A DNA stretch of 64,000 bases from Clostridium sporogenes (GCF_001020205.1 NZ_CP011663.1:3410001-3474000), one strand, 5' to 3'; shown: positions 52,917 to 62,556, counted from the stretch's first letter. Notes: generated from the sequence alone by a model not told the origin. Numbers and translations are program-made.

Positions 52917-53810
52917 CTAAATAAAATAAACATTTTCTTCGAAAATTAGTTCCCCTTTTTTATTTTTTAATTTTCTACTGTGTTTTTTTATTATATTCTT
53001 ATAATAAAGATATTCTAATATATCTTCCATACTAATTGAGTAACATTTAAATAGCTCATCCATTAAAATATCTTGAGAACTTAAAAATGTATCCTTCTCT
53101 TTCATATAATTAAGTAATAATGATGTAATGTTTCTAATATTATCATTTAAATATATTTTAATGTATTCTATCAATCTAATTATTGATTCTTCAATATTAT
53201 CCTTATTAAAAAATAAATTATCTACTATATTTTTAAAGTCATCATCTAGGCTAGTAGCCATATTTATCACATCTTTACTGATCATATATCCAGAAAAATT
53301 AACATATAATTTTGAAAAAGCCTCTGTAAGTTTCACAGAATCACTATAAGCTGTATAAAGGCCTCTATTTTTTAAATATTTCTTACATATTCCTATATAA
53401 TTAAAAATTTCACCTAAATAAACTAAATTCCATCTTTCTCTATCAATATCTGGATAATATCTTCCCCTATCATACCAAGAACTTATAGAACTATCTTTTG
53501 AGAATACTAACCTTGAAGAAGCAAATATTCTATGGGTTTTGCCCCCTCTTAAATCACACTGGTATATTTTATTTAAATTCTTTTTATCAATTATTTTAAC
53601 ATGAATAGGAACATCCTCTTCTTGTGTATATATTTTTTCTACTTTGATATCTTCATTTATTACAACAAATAAGTCTATATCAGATTCTTCCCACAAATCT
53701 CCTGTGACCATACTACCAAATACCATTACAGCCAAAACAGATTCATTATTTTTTAATCTGTTTATAACATTATTAAAAGCTGTTTGATACTTAATTATAT
53801 TATCATTCAA
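52917..53810 (-). CDS. Nucleotidyltransferase-domain protein
   Basis: 297 residues. The N-terminal ~95 residues are a Pol-beta-type (MNT) nucleotidyltransferase with the active-site pattern VFGSMVTGDLWEESDIDLFV: GS plus DxD. A helical C-terminal domain follows (about 120-290), as in aminoglycoside-type adenylyltransferases and related proteins. TTG start with GGGGGAT upstream. The substrate cannot be predicted, and resistance is not shown. It stands alone between the MocR gene and a zinc-ribbon gene. Confidence 0.7.
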   Translation of the reverse strand: MNDNIIKYQTAFNNVINRLKNNESVLAVMVFGSMVTGDLWEESDIDLFVVINEDIKVEKIYTQEEDVPIHVKIIDKKNLNKIYQCDLRGGKTHRIFASSRLVFSKDSSISSWYDRGRYYPDIDRERWNLVYLGEIFNYIGICKKYLKNRGLYTAYSDSVKLTEAFSKLYVNFSGYMISKDVINMATSLDDDFKNIVDNLFFNKDNIEESIIRLIEYIKIYLNDNIRNITSLLLNYMKEKDTFLSSQDILMDELFKCYSISMEDILEYLYYKNIIKKHSRKLKNKKGELIFEENVYFI

Positions 53811-53959
53811 ACTAATCCCCCTCCCTTTTTTTAAAATAATTTAATTTTAAAAATAATGGCACAGTAAAAGTTTCTCAATTCTTTATATTATATAATACTT
53901 ATGGGAGTTATTACAACTAATAAGCATTATGTGTGAAATTTTTCTTTCATATATGATAT

Positions 53960-54181
53960 TTATACTATAATTTTATGTATATATTCCTTTTTTTCATTAC
54001 AACATTTATTACAACTAAAGATATGCAAACAATAGTCCTCATAGTCCTGTATAGGCCATGTTATACTGTAAGGATCCATATAATCATGAACTATTCCCCT
54101 ATCTATTAATTCCCCTCCACATTTATCACAACAATATTTTACTGTATTTAATTTATTACATATTGGACAAACTTTCTCCAT
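53960..54181 (-). CDS. Small zinc-ribbon protein
   Basis: 73 residues with three cysteine clusters: CPIC (5-8), CCDKCGG (18-24) and CNKCC near the C-terminus (56-60), plus histidines. These probably hold one or two zinc ions. No other domain. Possibly a nucleic-acid or protein-binding accessory factor; not recognised further. Confidence 0.6.
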   Translation of the reverse strand: MEKVCPICNKLNTVKYCCDKCGGELIDRGIVHDYMDPYSITWPIQDYEDYCLHIFSCNKCCNEKKEYIHKIIV

Positions 54182-54301
54182 ATTTTACCATCCTCTCTAT
54201 ATTTTGAAATTCCTTTTATCTCTCTACTGTCACTAAAATAACATCATAAAAAGATTCATATATATTAAACTAATCTTTACTGATTATTATTTCCTTTTTA
54301 A

Positions 54302-54342
54302 AAAAATAAGCCATAAATCTAAAAGATTTACAGCTTATTTTT
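54302..54342 (-). terminator. Terminator of the rubredoxin gene
   Basis: Arms AAAAATAAGC and GCTTATTTTT, with a further AAATCT/AGATTT pair inside the loop. The minus-strand tail is a run of T. It lies 14 bases after the rubredoxin stop. Confidence 0.75.
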
Positions 54343-54355
54343 ATATTTTATTTAA

Positions 54356-54514
54356 TTAAGCTTCTACAAACTCTGATTTAGGTAATCCACACAAAGGACA
54401 TACCCAATCTTCTGGAACATTTTCAAAGGCTGTTCCTGGTGCTACTCCATTATCTGGATCTCCTTGTTCTGGGTCATATATATATCCGCAGGCCTCACAT
54501 AAATATTTTTTCAT
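54356..54514 (-). CDS. Rubredoxin
   Basis: 52 residues with both iron-binding loops: CEACGYIYDP (Cys 6 and 9) and CPLCGLPKSEF (Cys 39 and 42), and the conserved DWVCP. A one-iron electron carrier used by clostridia, often for oxygen or peroxide detoxification. GGAGGAATT precedes the ATG. Monocistronic, with its own terminator. Confidence 0.96.
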   Translation of the reverse strand: MKKYLCEACGYIYDPEQGDPDNGVAPGTAFENVPEDWVCPLCGLPKSEFVEA

Positions 54515-54642
54515 AACCAATTCCTCCTTGTAATCACATTTAATTAATAATAATTATTTTGTAATTATTATATTCTACATCTTGCTAATAATTCCTTTTT
54601 CTATTTGTTACTTTTTAATGAACAATTTAAAAAGTATATTTT

Positions 54643-56427
54643 TTATTTTTTATTAAGTAGAAATTCCTGGCACTTATTATAAACTTCAGTATCTACCTTT
54701 GTTTTAATGTAAGTTCCTTTTTCTCTATATTCTTCTTCTATTATTTTACTGTTTCTATGCAAAAATGCTACTGTTTTTTGTCTATCGTAAGGAATTATAT
54801 ACTCTACTTCTTCTAATTTATACGGCAATGTTTCCTCTATTAGCTTTAGCAAGTCTTCAAGATTTATACCTAGTCTAGCGGATATTTCTATAACCTTTTC
54901 ATCTTTAAATTTATCTCTGAAATAATTTAATCTTTCCATTGAAACTTTATCTATTTTATTAAATATTAATATTATTGGTTTATTTTCTGTTCCTAATTCT
55001 TCTAATACATTATTAACTGCATCTATTTGTTTTTCTGCTGTGTCCGAGGAAATGTCTATTACATGTAGAAGTAAATCAGAGTAAATAACTTCTTCTAATG
55101 TAGATTTAAAAGCTTCTACTAATTCATGAGGAAGCTTTCTTACAAAGCCTACCGTATCCGTCAATGTTATAATTTCATTGTTAGGTAATGATATTGCTCT
55201 AGTTGTGATGTCTAATGTAGCAAATAACATATCTGCCTCAAAAACTTTTTCTTTATTTTGTGCACTAGCTATTCCCATATCACATAATTTGTTTCTTAAT
55301 GTAGATTTACCTGCATTAGTATATCCTACTAAAGAAACCTTAGATATGTCATTTCTTTTACTTCTTTGAGTTTCTCTAACTTTTTTTATTTTATATAATT
55401 CTTTCTTTAAATCATAAATTCTTTCTCTTATATGTCTTTTATCTGTTTCTAGTTTTTTTTCACCTGGTCCTTTTGTACCTATTCCTCCACCTGTTCTTGA
55501 TAGAACCAATCCTAAGCCTGCTAATCTTGACAATCTATATTTTAATTGTGCAAGTTCTACCTGTATTTTACTTTCTTTACTTTTTGCTCTTCTTGCAAAT
55601 ATATCCAATATTAATGTATTTCTATCTATTACTTTAGTTCCTATAGACTCTTCTAAATTTCTTATTTGAGATGCAGAAAGTTCATCATCAAATATTACTG
55701 CATCTGCATTCAAAGCCTGCCTTATTAAAGCTATTTCTCCTACCTTACCTGTGCCTATATAATAGGCTGAATCAATTTTATTTTTATTTTGTAGGACTTT
55801 TTCCACAACTTTTAAATTACAAGCTTTAGCCAATTCTTCTAATTCATCTATACTTTCTTCATCATCAATACTAACAAGTATAACCTTTTCTTCTTCCTGA
55901 TCTTCTAATTCTTCATTTTTCAAATTTTGTTCTATATAATTTATTTCATTTAATAAATTAAAGTCTAATAGGCTATTTATATCTTTAAAATACTGTTCCT
56001 CTATACTTAATTTACTATCCTCCATAGTACAAAAAGCCACACCAAATCCTGTTATATTTTCATACTCTACTCCTATAGCTACCATACAATCTAATTTTAA
56101 TTTTAATAATGCGGATAAATCTACTGAAGAAAGTTTAGGATTACCATTTGGATGAGTGTGAACAATTCTTATACCTGAAAGCTTATTGGATTTAATTTCT
56201 ACTTCTGGCATTTCTACAGTTGTACTATCTCCTACTGAAACTGCTACTATACTACCTTTTCTAGATATTCCCACACTTATTTCTCTATTTAATTGTTCTG
56301 TTAATTTGCATAATACATTCATTAGTTCTTCATTAATGATGTCATTCTTTTCTATTTTCATTTCATATATTACTTCTAATTCCTCTAAAACAGTTTTTCT
56401 TATTCCATCAATATTACCATATATCAT
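54643..56427 (-). CDS. hflX: HflX GTPase with N-terminal JAMM/MPN-like domain
   Basis: 594 residues, about 170 more than usual HflX. Residues ~1-165 hold a JAMM-type metal site: Glu49, then HTHPNGNPKLSSVD with His90, His92, Ser100 and Asp103. This is close to the HNHPSGDP motif of RadC-type proteins. Residues ~175-345 are the HflX N-terminal domain with the GGGIGTKGPGEKKLETD loop. The GTPase domain has VGYTNAGKST (G1), TDTVGF (G3) and NKID (G4). HflX rescues or splits stalled ribosomes. The added domain suggests a coupled proteolytic or binding function. Confidence 0.88.
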   Translation of the reverse strand: MIYGNIDGIRKTVLEELEVIYEMKIEKNDIINEELMNVLCKLTEQLNREISVGISRKGSIVAVSVGDSTTVEMPEVEIKSNKLSGIRIVHTHPNGNPKLSSVDLSALLKLKLDCMVAIGVEYENITGFGVAFCTMEDSKLSIEEQYFKDINSLLDFNLLNEINYIEQNLKNEELEDQEEEKVILVSIDDEESIDELEELAKACNLKVVEKVLQNKNKIDSAYYIGTGKVGEIALIRQALNADAVIFDDELSASQIRNLEESIGTKVIDRNTLILDIFARRAKSKESKIQVELAQLKYRLSRLAGLGLVLSRTGGGIGTKGPGEKKLETDKRHIRERIYDLKKELYKIKKVRETQRSKRNDISKVSLVGYTNAGKSTLRNKLCDMGIASAQNKEKVFEADMLFATLDITTRAISLPNNEIITLTDTVGFVRKLPHELVEAFKSTLEEVIYSDLLLHVIDISSDTAEKQIDAVNNVLEELGTENKPIILIFNKIDKVSMERLNYFRDKFKDEKVIEISARLGINLEDLLKLIEETLPYKLEEVEYIIPYDRQKTVAFLHRNSKIIEEEYREKGTYIKTKVDTEVYNKCQEFLLNKK

Positions 56428-56572
56428 TTAATATCTACCTTTCTATACAAATTATAATAAAAAGATTTATTAGGCTTTACCCTATACCTTGACAACTTTC
56501 ATATAATTTTATACTATAAAAACAATATTGTAAATATACATAATGTATGTATGTATGTATTGGAGGATTATC

Positions 56573-57100
56573 ATGGAAGGAAAAAACAGAAACATATTAA
56601 TAAGTAAAGAAGAAATAGCAGGAAAAGTTGCAGAGGTTGGAGAAAAAATTTCAAAAGATTATAAAAATAAAGACTTATACATATTATCTCTTTTAAGAGG
56701 AAGTTTTATATTTGCTGCAGATATTGTAAGAGAAATAAACGTACCTACAAAAATAGGATTTATGACTACTTCTAGTTATGGTCATGAAGAACAATCCTCT
56801 GGGAATGTTAAAATAGTAAGTGATATTCCTGATGACATCAAAGGCTACGATGTTATTGTTGTAGATGATATAGTTGATACTGGAATAACTATGGAATTTG
56901 TTATAAATCACATAAAATCTTTAGGTGCTAATTCTGTAAAATCCTGTGTTCTTCTTGATAAACCTGAAAGAAGAAAGGTAGACTTAACACCTGATTATTC
57001 ATGCTTTACCATCCCAGATGTATTTGTTGTTGGATATGGCTTAAATTATGGAGATTATTATAGAAATATACCCTACGTTTTTAATTGGGAAGAAAAATAG
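56573..57100 (+). CDS. hpt: Hypoxanthine phosphoribosyltransferase
   Basis: 175 residues from the ATG at 56573 (MEGKNRNILISKEEIAGKV), after TTGGAGGATTATC; an upstream ATG at 56543 lies in an (ATGT)n repeat without a site. The PRPP loop is VIVVDDIVDTGITM, and LLRGSFIFAADIVREI is the family signature. It salvages hypoxanthine and guanine to IMP and GMP. Divergent from hflX. Confidence 0.94.
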   Translation: MEGKNRNILISKEEIAGKVAEVGEKISKDYKNKDLYILSLLRGSFIFAADIVREINVPTKIGFMTTSSYGHEEQSSGNVKIVSDIPDDIKGYDVIVVDDIVDTGITMEFVINHIKSLGANSVKSCVLLDKPERRKVDLTPDYSCFTIPDVFVVGYGLNYGDYYRNIPYVFNWEEK

Positions 57101-57119
57101 ACTAGATTATGTTAAAATA

Positions 57120-57293
57120 AAAAATAGATTTAATTTTAATAGAGTAAATATAATAAATACATGTAATAAGCATGTGAATGGACTTTAGTAATTCTTAATT
57201 TAGCGGAATTAAAAATTTAGAATTACTTAGGAAAATAAAGTGTCTTATGAAAGTATTTATTATAATTACGGCGTTAAAATTAAATCTATTTTT
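57120..57293. repeat. 174-base foldback element between convergent hpt and yunB
   Basis: Perfect 20-base terminal arms (57120-57139 and 57274-57293), then a 17-base inner pair with one mismatch (57144-57160 and 57253-57269), then a 9-base pair (57187-57195 and 57219-57227). The whole would fold into one long hairpin. No ORF. It may end transcription from both sides or be a miniature mobile element. Confidence 0.6.
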
Positions 57294-57304
57294 CTCTTTT
57301 TTTA

Positions 57305-57958
57305 TTAATTTTTGCTATTTAATTTAAAGCCTGCGTCTTCTAGTTTCATATCAATAGCAGTATTTGGTGTATTACCTACTATAATAGTTTCACATATTGG
57401 CACCTGATTTTTAACTTCTATTTCTTTAGTTTTCATAGGTATAATAATCTTAACTTTACTCTTAACTTGAACAGAAATAGTATGTCTTGTTTGATTTATT
57501 CCTGCACTATTAAAGTTGGATAGATATCTAGTTTCTATATATCCTATAGGTTCTATTTTTACTTTTATATTAGGACCATAATAGGCAAGAAAATTATTTT
57601 TCAATACATATCCCGCAGGAAAAGTTATGCCCATGTTTTCTAATTTTTTAAGTTCTTTTTGTGATTCTAAAGAAACATCACAGGCAATTTTGTTCATTTT
57701 TAAAGTATCTGCTTTTAATAAAGTTATATCTCCATTAACATCTTTTTCTATATTTATTATATCATCATAATTAAAATTTTTAGAATATTCATTTATTATA
57801 GCCTTGTTTATTATTTCTGTTATTTTTATTCTAATCTCCCCTTCTGCCATATCCAACATACTAGGGGTAACCACTCTATCAAAGGCATATAGAAAAACAT
57901 TTAAAAATAAAATGAAAAATATTAATATGACTATAATTCTAATCTTTTTATTTTTTAT
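57305..57958 (-). CDS. yunB: Sporulation protein YunB, non-AUG start
   Basis: About 217 residues if initiated at ATA 57958 (or ATT 57961): MKNKKIRIIVILIFFILFLN... The frame has no ATG, GTG or TTG before the GTG at 57874, yet this upstream stretch encodes the membrane anchor (residues ~6-24) expected of YunB, and GGAGGATAGG lies at the right spacing. The downstream domain starts RVVTPSMLDMAEGEIRIK and fits the YunB family, needed for efficient sporulation in Bacillus. Starting at the GTG would drop the anchor and has no ribosome site. Confidence 0.75.
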   Translation of the reverse strand: MKNKKIRIIVILIFFILFLNVFLYAFDRVVTPSMLDMAEGEIRIKITEIINKAIINEYSKNFNYDDIINIEKDVNGDITLLKADTLKMNKIACDVSLESQKELKKLENMGITFPAGYVLKNNFLAYYGPNIKVKIEPIGYIETRYLSNFNSAGINQTRHTISVQVKSKVKIIIPMKTKEIEVKNQVPICETIIVGNTPNTAIDMKLEDAGFKLNSKN

Positions 57959-58130
57959 AATCCTATCCTCCCTATTTCTTATATATTATATTTTTACTTT
58001 AGATATTAATAATTTATTCATTCTTAAATAATAATTAGGATTTTTTCTATTTATTCATAAGTAATTCAATATGTGTTATAATATTAAAAATAATGTTTTA
58101 TTTTACCCTAACTAAGGAGGACAAATATAT

Positions 58131-60608
58131 ATGGGAAAAAAGAAAAAAAAGCGCAAATCTAGCGCCTTTAAAATAGTACTTAATGTTTTTTTAAGTATTT
58201 TCTTAGTAGCTGGAGTAGCCTTTGGTGGAATTGTGTTTGCTATGATAAAAACAGCTCCTCCACTAAATGTACAGCAAATTCTCACTTTTGATGAGCCCTC
58301 TATACTTTATGATGATAAAGGTCAATATATGGATAAAGTTATAACTAACGAACAAAGAATTGTAGTTGATTATAAAAATGTACCTCAAAATTTGAAGAAT
58401 GCATTTGTAAGTATAGAAGATGAAAGATTTTATAAACATCATGGAATCGACATAAAAAGAATTACTGGTGCCACATTGCTCAATGTAGCTAATAAAATAA
58501 AAGGAAGTTCCAAACTTCAGGGAGCTTCTACTCTAACTCAACAATTAATAAAAAATACAGTTTTATCCTCTGAAATTTCTATTAAAAGAAAAGTTCAGGA
58601 AATATCCTTAGCTATACAACTAGAAAAAGAAATATCTAAGGACCAAATTTTAGGTGCCTATATGAATAGTATATTTTTAGGTGGAAACGCTTTAGGGGTA
58701 GAGGCAGCCTCAAAGCAATATTTTAATAAAAGTGTAAAAAATCTATCTTTAATAGAATGTGCTTTTATTGCTGGAGTACCTCAAAGTCCCTCTGTTTATT
58801 ATCCTTTTTCACCTACTGCTAAGAAAAACCCTTCCGTTTATTTAAATAGAACCAAAACCGTTTTATATAAAATGTTAGATAACGGTTATATTACTCAAAA
58901 TGATTATAATAAAGCTTTAAAGGATTTAGATAGTAAAAAACTAGCCTTTGCTAAACCATCTGCTCCTAACAATAAATTAGTCTATGAATGGTTTTCTATT
59001 CCTGCTATTGAACAAGTAAAAAAAGATTTAAAAGCTCAATATAAATATGATGACAAACAAATTCATAATCTTTTAGTTAATGGTGGTTTAAAAATATACA
59101 CTACTATGAATAAAAATTTACAAGATAAAACTCAAAATACAATAAATGATGCCTATTATTTAAATTCTTATAAAAGTAATGGTATGATATATCCTCAAGC
59201 CTCTGCTGTAATAATGGACTATCATAATGGTGAAGTAAAGACTATAATTGGAGGTAGGGGTAGCCAACCTGCTAGATCTTACAATAGAGCAGCTTCTTAT
59301 AACTATCTAAGACCTGCTGGTTCTAGTATTAAACCTCTTACAGTATATAGTGCTGCTATAGATAGTAAAAAGGCCACTGCAGCTACTGGATTTGAAGATT
59401 CTCCAATTCCAGATAATATAGGACGTAAATATAGCTCTGGAGCACCTTATAACCCTAGAAATACTCCTAATATTTATTATGGGTATGTAAATGTAAGAGA
59501 AGCTTTAATGCACTCTATAAACGTAATAGCTGTAAAACTTGTAGATAAAATAGGACTAAATACTAGTATACAATATGCTGAAAAATTTGGAATTCCTATA
59601 GATCAACATGATAGGACTAGTATAGCCTCCCTATCCTTAGGAGAATTACATAAGGGTACTAATCCTTTAATAATGGCTCAAGCCTACGGAGTATTTGGGA
59701 ATAATGGAACCTATACAGAAGCAAAATTATATACAAAAGTTGTAGACAGAACAGGTAAGGTTATTTTAGAACCTAAAACTCATACAAAAAAAGTTCTTTC
59801 ACAGGAAGCTGCTTTTATAACTTACGATATGCTTCAAGGCCCTGTAAGTGAAGGAGGTACTGGACCTCAAGCTAATTTTGGTAATATGGAGGTTAGAGGT
59901 AAAACTGGTACATCTAGTGATATGAAAAATTTATGGTTCTGTGGATTAACCCCTTACTATTCCGCAGCTGTTTGGATAGGTAATGACAATTCTTCTACAG
60001 TAAATGGAGTATATAGTAGCACTGCTGCTAAACTTTGGGGAGATATTATGAAAGAGTTTCATGTTAACCTTCCTTATAAACAAGTTCAAAAACCAGCTAG
60101 TGTTATAACTGCTAATGTAGATAGAGTTTCTGGCAAACTTCCAACTCAATTGTCATATAGAGATCCTAGAGGAAGTACAGTATATAATGAATTTTTTATA
60201 AATGGAACTGTTCCAACGGAATATGATGATATACATGTAGAAGCTCAGATAAATAAGTTAACTGGTAAATTAGCAAGTAAATTTACACCTTCATTCCTTG
60301 TAGAATCTAGGGTATTCTTAAAAAGAGATTACTCTCCTGGTGTAGAACTTTTAGATCAACAGTGGGTTATCCCTTATTCTATAGATGAAGGAGTAAGCCT
60401 ACCACCTACTGTTGAAAAAAATAACTCTAACACTAAAGATAAAGATAAAGATAACGATAAGGATAAAGATAAGAATCCTACACCAAATAAACCTAATTCA
60501 AATAATAACAATAGCAACAATAATAGCAACAACAATAATAATACTAAACCTCCTGAAAATAATTCGAATCAAAACCAAGAAGACAAAAAGAATAAAAATA
60601 AACAATAA
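58131..60608 (+). CDS. Class A penicillin-binding protein (PBP1A-type)
   Basis: 825 residues. Basic start, membrane anchor (about 14-39), glycosyltransferase 51 domain with EDERFYKHHGID (catalytic Glu96 region) and QGASTLTQQL, then a transpeptidase domain with AGSSIKP (active Ser398), SVN-like SIN (HSINVIAVKL) and KTGTSSDMKN. The C-terminus (about 770-825) is an Asp/Lys then Asn-rich low-complexity tail. It polymerises and crosslinks peptidoglycan outside the membrane. AAGGAGGAC precedes the ATG. Confidence 0.93.
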   Translation: MGKKKKKRKSSAFKIVLNVFLSIFLVAGVAFGGIVFAMIKTAPPLNVQQILTFDEPSILYDDKGQYMDKVITNEQRIVVDYKNVPQNLKNAFVSIEDERFYKHHGIDIKRITGATLLNVANKIKGSSKLQGASTLTQQLIKNTVLSSEISIKRKVQEISLAIQLEKEISKDQILGAYMNSIFLGGNALGVEAASKQYFNKSVKNLSLIECAFIAGVPQSPSVYYPFSPTAKKNPSVYLNRTKTVLYKMLDNGYITQNDYNKALKDLDSKKLAFAKPSAPNNKLVYEWFSIPAIEQVKKDLKAQYKYDDKQIHNLLVNGGLKIYTTMNKNLQDKTQNTINDAYYLNSYKSNGMIYPQASAVIMDYHNGEVKTIIGGRGSQPARSYNRAASYNYLRPAGSSIKPLTVYSAAIDSKKATAATGFEDSPIPDNIGRKYSSGAPYNPRNTPNIYYGYVNVREALMHSINVIAVKLVDKIGLNTSIQYAEKFGIPIDQHDRTSIASLSLGELHKGTNPLIMAQAYGVFGNNGTYTEAKLYTKVVDRTGKVILEPKTHTKKVLSQEAAFITYDMLQGPVSEGGTGPQANFGNMEVRGKTGTSSDMKNLWFCGLTPYYSAAVWIGNDNSSTVNGVYSSTAAKLWGDIMKEFHVNLPYKQVQKPASVITANVDRVSGKLPTQLSYRDPRGSTVYNEFFINGTVPTEYDDIHVEAQINKLTGKLASKFTPSFLVESRVFLKRDYSPGVELLDQQWVIPYSIDEGVSLPPTVEKNNSNTKDKDKDNDKDKDKNPTPNKPNSNNNNSNNNSNNNNNTKPPENNSNQNQEDKKNKNKQ

Positions 60609-60646
60609 AAAGAATAAAAACTCCTTTTGGGAGTTTTTATTCTTTT
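60608..60646. terminator. Bidirectional terminator between the PBP and spoVAE genes
   Basis: 17-base perfect arms (60608-60624 and 60630-60646) with a 5-base loop, flanked by T-rich sequence on the plus side. It overlaps the last codons of spoVAE (stop at 60637). Confidence 0.85.
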
Positions 60647-60993
60647 GTTTTAGGATTAAATATTAAAGACATTATATATCCAAATACAATGGCCGCAGTT
60701 ATTCCTCCCGCGCCACCTTTCATTCCTCCTGTGAAAGCACCTATTAATCCTTTAGCTTTAACTTCTTTTATAGTAGCTTTAGCTAATGTATATCCAAACC
60801 CTGGCAACGGTATTGTAGCTCCTGCTCCTCCTATATCTATAATATAGCCATATATATTTAAGGCTCCTAATATAACACCTAACGTAACAAAACTTACTAA
60901 AATTCTTGCAGGAGTCAATTGAGTAGTGTCCATTAATATTTGAGCTATAACACAGATTATTCCACCTACTATAAAAGCACTTAAATAATCCAT
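60637..60993 (-). CDS. spoVAE: Stage V sporulation protein AE
   Basis: 118 residues, mostly membrane segments (about 4-20, 30-50, 60-78, 90-115), with FIVGGIICVIAQILMDTTQL and GGAGATIPLPGFGYTLAKATI signatures. Part of the SpoVA channel that moves dipicolinic acid and Ca2+ into and out of the spore core. It lies 14 bases after spoVAD. Confidence 0.94.
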   Translation of the reverse strand: MDYLSAFIVGGIICVIAQILMDTTQLTPARILVSFVTLGVILGALNIYGYIIDIGGAGATIPLPGFGYTLAKATIKEVKAKGLIGAFTGGMKGGAGGITAAIVFGYIMSLIFNPKTKE

Positions 60994-61007
60994 AACTATC
61001 CCTCCTT

Positions 61008-62012
61008 TTATCTTTCTATAGCAACTGCATGAGCAATACCTGGTATACTCTCTCCCTGTTGTGATGATGTAGTACTCATTAATGCACCTGTAGAAACTAA
61101 TAAGGCTCTCTTAAATTTACCACTTAATATATTTTTATATATGTATCCACAACCTACCACCGCGGAACATCCACATCCACTTCCACCAGCTTCAGTCTCT
61201 TGTTTTTCATTATCAAATATTATTTCTCCACAGTCTACATATACATCTTTCATATTATATCCATGTTTTAACAAAAGCTTTTCTGTTAATTCTCTCCCAA
61301 CTTTGCCTAAATCACCTGTTGCAATAATATCATAATCTTTTGGAGTTCTTCCTGTATCTTTAAAATGTTGATATATAGTGGATACTGCTGCTGGCACCAT
61401 AGATGCACCCATATTATCTGCATTTGTAACTCCATAGTCTTTTACTTTACCTATAGTAACATAACTTATATGAGGATAATTTCCTTCTTTACCTAAAACC
61501 ATAGCACCTGCTCCAGTAACTGTCCACTGTGAAGTTGGAGCTCTTTGAGACCCATACTCTAATGGGAATCTAAATTGTCTTTCCGCTGCAGAAAAATGTG
61601 AAGAAGTAGCTGCCACAGCATAATTTGAAAATCCCCCATCCATTAACATTGATGCTACACTCAATGATTCTGCCATTGTAGAACAAGCTCCATATAATCC
61701 TATAAAAGGTATATCTAAATCCCTTGCTGCAAAACTTGAAGATATAGTTTGATTCAATAAATCTCCAGCGCATAGCATATCTATATCTGTATCCTTTAGA
61801 TTACATTTTTTTATAACATCTGAAATAGCAGTAGATAATATTGCACTCTCTGCTTTTTCAAAGGTTTCCTGATTAAATAAATCATCTTTTAATATTATGT
61901 CAAAATAATCTTTTAAAGGTCCTTCTCCTTCTTTAGGACCAACTATACTAGTAGTACCTATTATTTTAGGATTACTATCCAGTTTTAAAGTTTGTTTACC
62001 AATTCTTTTATT
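61008..62012 (-). CDS. spoVAD: Stage V sporulation protein AD
   Basis: 334 residues from the GTG at 62012 (MNKRIGKQTLKLDSNPKIIG), with GGAGGAG six bases upstream; the TTG at 62030 is part of that site. It has a thiolase fold with family motifs GLYGACSTMAESLS and GGSGCGCSAVVGCGY. SpoVAD binds dipicolinic acid directly in the inner spore membrane. Middle gene of spoVAC-AD-AE. Confidence 0.95.
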   Translation of the reverse strand, partial: NKRIGKQTLKLDSNPKIIGTTSIVGPKEGEGPLKDYFDIILKDDLFNQETFEKAESAILSTAISDVIKKCNLKDTDIDMLCAGDLLNQTISSSFAARDLDIPFIGLYGACSTMAESLSVASMLMDGGFSNYAVAATSSHFSAAERQFRFPLEYGSQRAPTSQWTVTGAGAMVLGKEGNYPHISYVTIGKVKDYGVTNADNMGASMVPAAVSTIYQHFKDTGRTPKDYDIIATGDLGKVGRELTEKLLLKHGYNMKDVYVDCGEIIFDNEKQETEAGGSGCGCSAVVGCGYIYKNILSGKFKRALLVSTGALMSTTSSQQGESIPGIAHAVAIER

Positions 62013-62037
62013 CACTGTAAACTCCTCCAATTCTAAA

Positions 62038-62493
62038 TTAAAGTTTACTCATTATAAAGTATATTATTCCTACTATAACCGAAGAGCTTATGCCATAAAC
62101 TAAAACTGGTCCAGCTATAACAAACATTTTAGCTCCTACACCAAAAACATATCCTTCTTTTTTAAATTCCATAGCTGGGGATACAATAGAATTTGAAAAT
62201 CCAGTTATAGGAACTACAGTTCCTGCTCCAGCAAATTTAGCTATTTTATCATATACTCCTATACCTGTCAAAAATGCACCTATAAATACCATTACTATAG
62301 ACACATAAGTTCCTACTTCATCTTTTGGGATTCCCATACTCAAAAAAAAATTATTAAAGAACTGCCCTACATCACATATAAGACCTCCTACTATAAAAGC
62401 ACTTACACAATGTTTAAAAATTTGTGGTTTCGGCTCTACTTTAGGAGATAAATCATCAAAATCTTTTCTTAATTTTTTTTCATTTAATGCCAT
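62038..62493 (-). CDS. spoVAC: Stage V sporulation protein AC
   Basis: 151 residues. N-terminal cytoplasmic part (MALNEKKLRKDFDDLSPKVE), then three to four membrane segments, with GGLICDVGQFF and GAGTVVPITGFSNSIVSPAMEFK signatures. SpoVAC is a mechanosensitive component of the DPA channel. First gene of the operon in this window; GGAGAGTGA precedes the ATG. Confidence 0.95.
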   Translation of the reverse strand: MALNEKKLRKDFDDLSPKVEPKPQIFKHCVSAFIVGGLICDVGQFFNNFFLSMGIPKDEVGTYVSIVMVFIGAFLTGIGVYDKIAKFAGAGTVVPITGFSNSIVSPAMEFKKEGYVFGVGAKMFVIAGPVLVYGISSSVIVGIIYFIMSKL

Positions 62494-62525
62494 AACTTCA
62501 CTCTCCTAAACAAAATTTTATTACT

Positions 62526-62556
62526 TATAGTGTTTACAATATATAAATTTTTACTC
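62526..62556 (-). promoter_or_regulatory. Possible forespore (sigma-G/F-like) promoter of spoVAC
   Basis: On the minus strand, GAGTA (62552-62556) and CACTATA (62526-62532) resemble the -35 and -10 of forespore sigma factors, but the spacer of 19 is one longer than usual and each box has a mismatch. About 33 bases upstream of the spoVAC start. Confidence 0.35.

Noticed and set aside
52917..53810. Antibiotic-resistance nucleotidyltransferase
   Set aside because: The MNT active-site pattern is present but the rest does not allow a drug-specific call, so only the general domain is reported.
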